Part shown: positions 62,186 to 64,000 of the stretch, piece after piece
Layout of the letters: each line of letters opens with the position of its first letter
Numbering within the stretch: the stretch's first letter is position 1
DNA from: Roseomonas xinghualingensis
GTDB lineage: Bacteria > Pseudomonadota > Alphaproteobacteria > Acetobacterales > Acetobacteraceae
Assembly: GCF_025791835.1 (NCBI RefSeq)
Contig: NZ_JAOXLP010000003.1
Location: 199,355 to 263,354, forward strand
Reading direction: 5' to 3'
Length of the DNA: 64,000 nt
Notes under the pieces: model-generated
The model's database searches: none
What the model was told of the DNA's origin: nothing
What the model saw: only the letters and a program-made list of their open reading frames with translations
Translations under genes and position numbers: made by a program

Positions 62186-64000
62186 ATGACTGTCGTGACG
62201 GCCGAGCTCGGGCTGCTGCCCAACGATGCCCGGCTTCGGCCACAGGTATGGATCGGGAACACCATCACCGCCCAGGTGACGTTCCGGAACGCCGCCCGCC
62301 AGCCCACCGCCCCCTCAGGCCCCGTCACCTTCCTCTGGCGCAGCCCGGAGAGTGCTGTGATGGAACTGCCGGGCGTGCCGGTCGACGGCCGCCCGGGCGT
62401 CTACCAGTGCAGCTACCAAGCCCCACTGCTCGGCCTTTGGGCCGTGCAGGCGCGGAGCGGCTTGGATGGGGCGGTACTCGACTGGAGCGAGTTCAGCGTG
62501 GAGGCGGAGCCGCCGGGCGGGTCGCACCCCAACCAGGCAATCTGGCTCACTTCGCCGGACAGTGCCCTGGTCTCGCTCAAGGGCACGCACTTGGCGGGCC
62601 TGACCATCCCGGACCTTCCGCAGATGGCAGCGCTGTCCGGCGGCGAGCTGCTGGTCGGCGTCCAGACCGATGAGGACGGCTCGCAGCAGTCGCGCTCCGT
62701 AACAGTGCAGTCCATCCGCGACGACGCCCGGGCGGCCATGGCAGCCGAGGTCGCGACCAAGGTCAGCCGCGAGTTCGCGATCCCCGCCGAAGGCGCGGTG
62801 CCGCTCGCGATCGAGGATCGGCTGGCGGATACGCCGTCCACCGCCGACTTCGGCGCATCTCCCGACCAGGCCGACAACGGCCCGCTCCTGTCTGCGGCCG
62901 GCGCGAGGCGGCGCATCCTGCGCGCGAAGCCGGGCGACCTCCTCTTCGCCTCCACCATGCTGTGGGACCAGGCCGTGACCGATGCGGCCCTACGCGGCGA
63001 GGGCGGCGCGGCGGTCTTCAAGTTCACCAATGCGACGACCCCCGGTCTTCACATCAGGGGGCGTCGGACCACCTTCGACGGACTCCATTTCCATCTCATC
63101 TCGCCGAAGGTGAAGATCCCCGGGAACGACGCTGAGGGCATCGCTCTGCGTGAGCGGGCAAGCGCCATCTACCTGGACAAGTACGCGGAAGCCACTGTCC
63201 GAAACTGCTACTTCCAGGACTCCATGATCGGCGTCCACCTGCCGAGCGTGAGCCGTGCTGTCCCCATCGAGCAGCGCGACCACAACTGGGGTGTGGATGT
63301 GTCGTGGAACAAGTCGCAGAACGCAGACTTCCTGGTGTTGGGGAACGGCCAGAAGCAGTTCACCTTCATCGGCAACAAGTCCAAGACGACAACGATGAAT
63401 GCGGATGGCTTGCCTCCGCATCAGCTCTACCTTTCAGGTGGAAGCATCCCCGGCTTCTACAACCTGAATGTCGGCGTGATCGCTGCCTTCAATCAGGATT
63501 TCGACAACCCGCATTCGAGTAGCTGGAAGGTTCGCCTCTCGTCTTCCGTGACGATGGTCGGCAACCAGTCCGACAGCGCCGAGCGCATCATGGATCTGGT
63601 GAACGTCACCCGCCCTATCGTGCTGGGCACGCAAGGCTGGGATCTCGTTGACAAGATCGGAGATACGCAGCAGGCGGCATACGGAGTTGACGACGTTTCC
63701 TGGGGCCTCTGGGCGTTCAACACGACCTGGATGGGTGACGACCAGAACAACATCATCGGTGCGGTTATCGAGCACGGAAGTCGCCACAACTTTTTCTTCG
63801 GGAACCTGTACCGCTCGAAGAAGCTGGATCTCTCGCAGGGGTCCGCGCGCCCGCTGATCCGCTTCAACGATTCTCGCGACAACGTGGTCGAGCGTCCGAT
63901 CCTCGTCGTCGAGGGCCCGGCCGACTACCTCGTCCGGCTGGACCGCGAGAACAACCAGCTGCGGCTGCCCACGGTGGTCGCACCTGCGGGCTCTGTCATC
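62186..64000 (+). CDS. tail spike protein, partial (3' end outside window)
   Basis: A frame opened by ATG at 62186 (TVVTAELGLLPNDARLRPQV) runs to the last base with no stop, so at least 605 residues are encoded. Residues about 1-110 look like a beta-sandwich attachment domain. From about 205 the sequence turns into a pectate-lyase-like beta-helix: TADFGASPDQADNGPLLSAAG, then repeated short strands with Asn/Gly turns (VRNCYFQDSMIGVHLP). This fits a capsule- or LPS-degrading spike. Confidence 0.85.
   Translation, partial: MTVVTAELGLLPNDARLRPQVWIGNTITAQVTFRNAARQPTAPSGPVTFLWRSPESAVMELPGVPVDGRPGVYQCSYQAPLLGLWAVQARSGLDGAVLDWSEFSVEAEPPGGSHPNQAIWLTSPDSALVSLKGTHLAGLTIPDLPQMAALSGGELLVGVQTDEDGSQQSRSVTVQSIRDDARAAMAAEVATKVSREFAIPAEGAVPLAIEDRLADTPSTADFGASPDQADNGPLLSAAGARRRILRAKPGDLLFASTMLWDQAVTDAALRGEGGAAVFKFTNATTPGLHIRGRRTTFDGLHFHLISPKVKIPGNDAEGIALRERASAIYLDKYAEATVRNCYFQDSMIGVHLPSVSRAVPIEQRDHNWGVDVSWNKSQNADFLVLGNGQKQFTFIGNKSKTTTMNADGLPPHQLYLSGGSIPGFYNLNVGVIAAFNQDFDNPHSSSWKVRLSSSVTMVGNQSDSAERIMDLVNVTRPIVLGTQGWDLVDKIGDTQQAAYGVDDVSWGLWAFNTTWMGDDQNNIIGAVIEHGSRHNFFFGNLYRSKKLDLSQGSARPLIRFNDSRDNVVERPILVVEGPADYLVRLDRENNQLRLPTVVAPAGSVI

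Larger units (their letters stand above)
22886..64000. mobile_element. prophage with lambda-type head and Mu-type contractile tail (right end outside window)
   Basis: The element runs from the tRNA-Pro junction to beyond the window end. It has, in order, integrase, leftward early operon, repressor and Cro, replication genes, an accessory zone, packaging and head genes, and contractile-tail and baseplate genes. No gene in the structural run looks broken, so the phage may be functional. Lysis genes and attR are not in view. Confidence 0.93.

Noticed and set aside
22743..64000. CRISPR array anywhere in the window
   Set aside because: The regular repeats seen (TGGCCA, GTGTTAC, TGTCCGCA) are short and lack 25-40 base repeats with unique spacers of equal length; no cas gene is present.

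Overview
The window looks like a chromosome segment of a high-GC alphaproteobacterium. The best guess is Acetobacteraceae (Roseomonas-like): GC-rich throughout, a ribDEB(X)H-nusB-thiL run, a DUF177-rpmF-plsX-fabH-ihfA-merR run, a BamE lipoprotein and a ubiquinol-cytochrome c chaperone. This is inferred from gene content and order only. Two regions meet at a tRNA-Pro gene near position 22,885.

Host region (1-22,885). It opens with the tail of an MFS transporter, an aldehyde dehydrogenase, malonyl-CoA decarboxylase with a family III CoA-transferase, and three alpha/beta hydrolases around hemB. Next comes a tightly packed housekeeping run: rpiB, glyA, nrdR, ribD, ribE, ribBX, ribH, nusB, thiL. 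RibBX has lost the cysteines of its GTP cyclohydrolase II half, so GTP cyclohydrolase II should be supplied from elsewhere. After a second MFS transporter come bamE, the cytochrome bc1 chaperone, DUF177, rpmF, plsX, fabH, ihfA and a MerR regulator.

Prophage (about 22,886 to beyond 64,000). A tyrosine integrase follows tRNA-Pro(GGG), whose 3' end is the probable left attachment site. A leftward early operon of eleven small genes includes an excisionase-like protein, an HNH protein, an MT-A70 methyltransferase and several orphans. A CI/LexA-type repressor and a divergent Cro-like gene lie between two clusters of TGGCCA half-sites spaced 9 bp apart, a lambda-like OL/OR arrangement. Rightward early genes encode a CII-like regulator, a primase-type zinc-finger protein and a large DUF927 ATPase. 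They are followed by an unusual, position-perfect palindromic array of 12 GTGTTAC repeats.

Accessory zone (33,196-39,703). Three direct copies of a 92-95 bp element end in a terminator-like hairpin kept by compensating changes. They delimit cargo of lower GC and unlike codon use: a three-gene overlapping operon with a PD-(D/E)XK-type nuclease (a candidate uncharacterised defence module), a small membrane protein, a MuF-like fragment, a phytanoyl-CoA dioxygenase-like enzyme, and a stretch that may encode structured RNA. A second, serine-type recombinase sits directly after the third copy.

Late region (40,450-64,000). A lambda-type head module (terminase, gpW, portal, S49 protease, scaffold-like protein, decoration protein, gpE capsid) is joined to a Mu-type contractile tail (sheath, tube, frameshifting chaperone, tape measure with tail lysozyme, baseplate proteins). 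It ends in a tail-spike gene that runs off the window. Lysis genes and the right attachment site are not in view.
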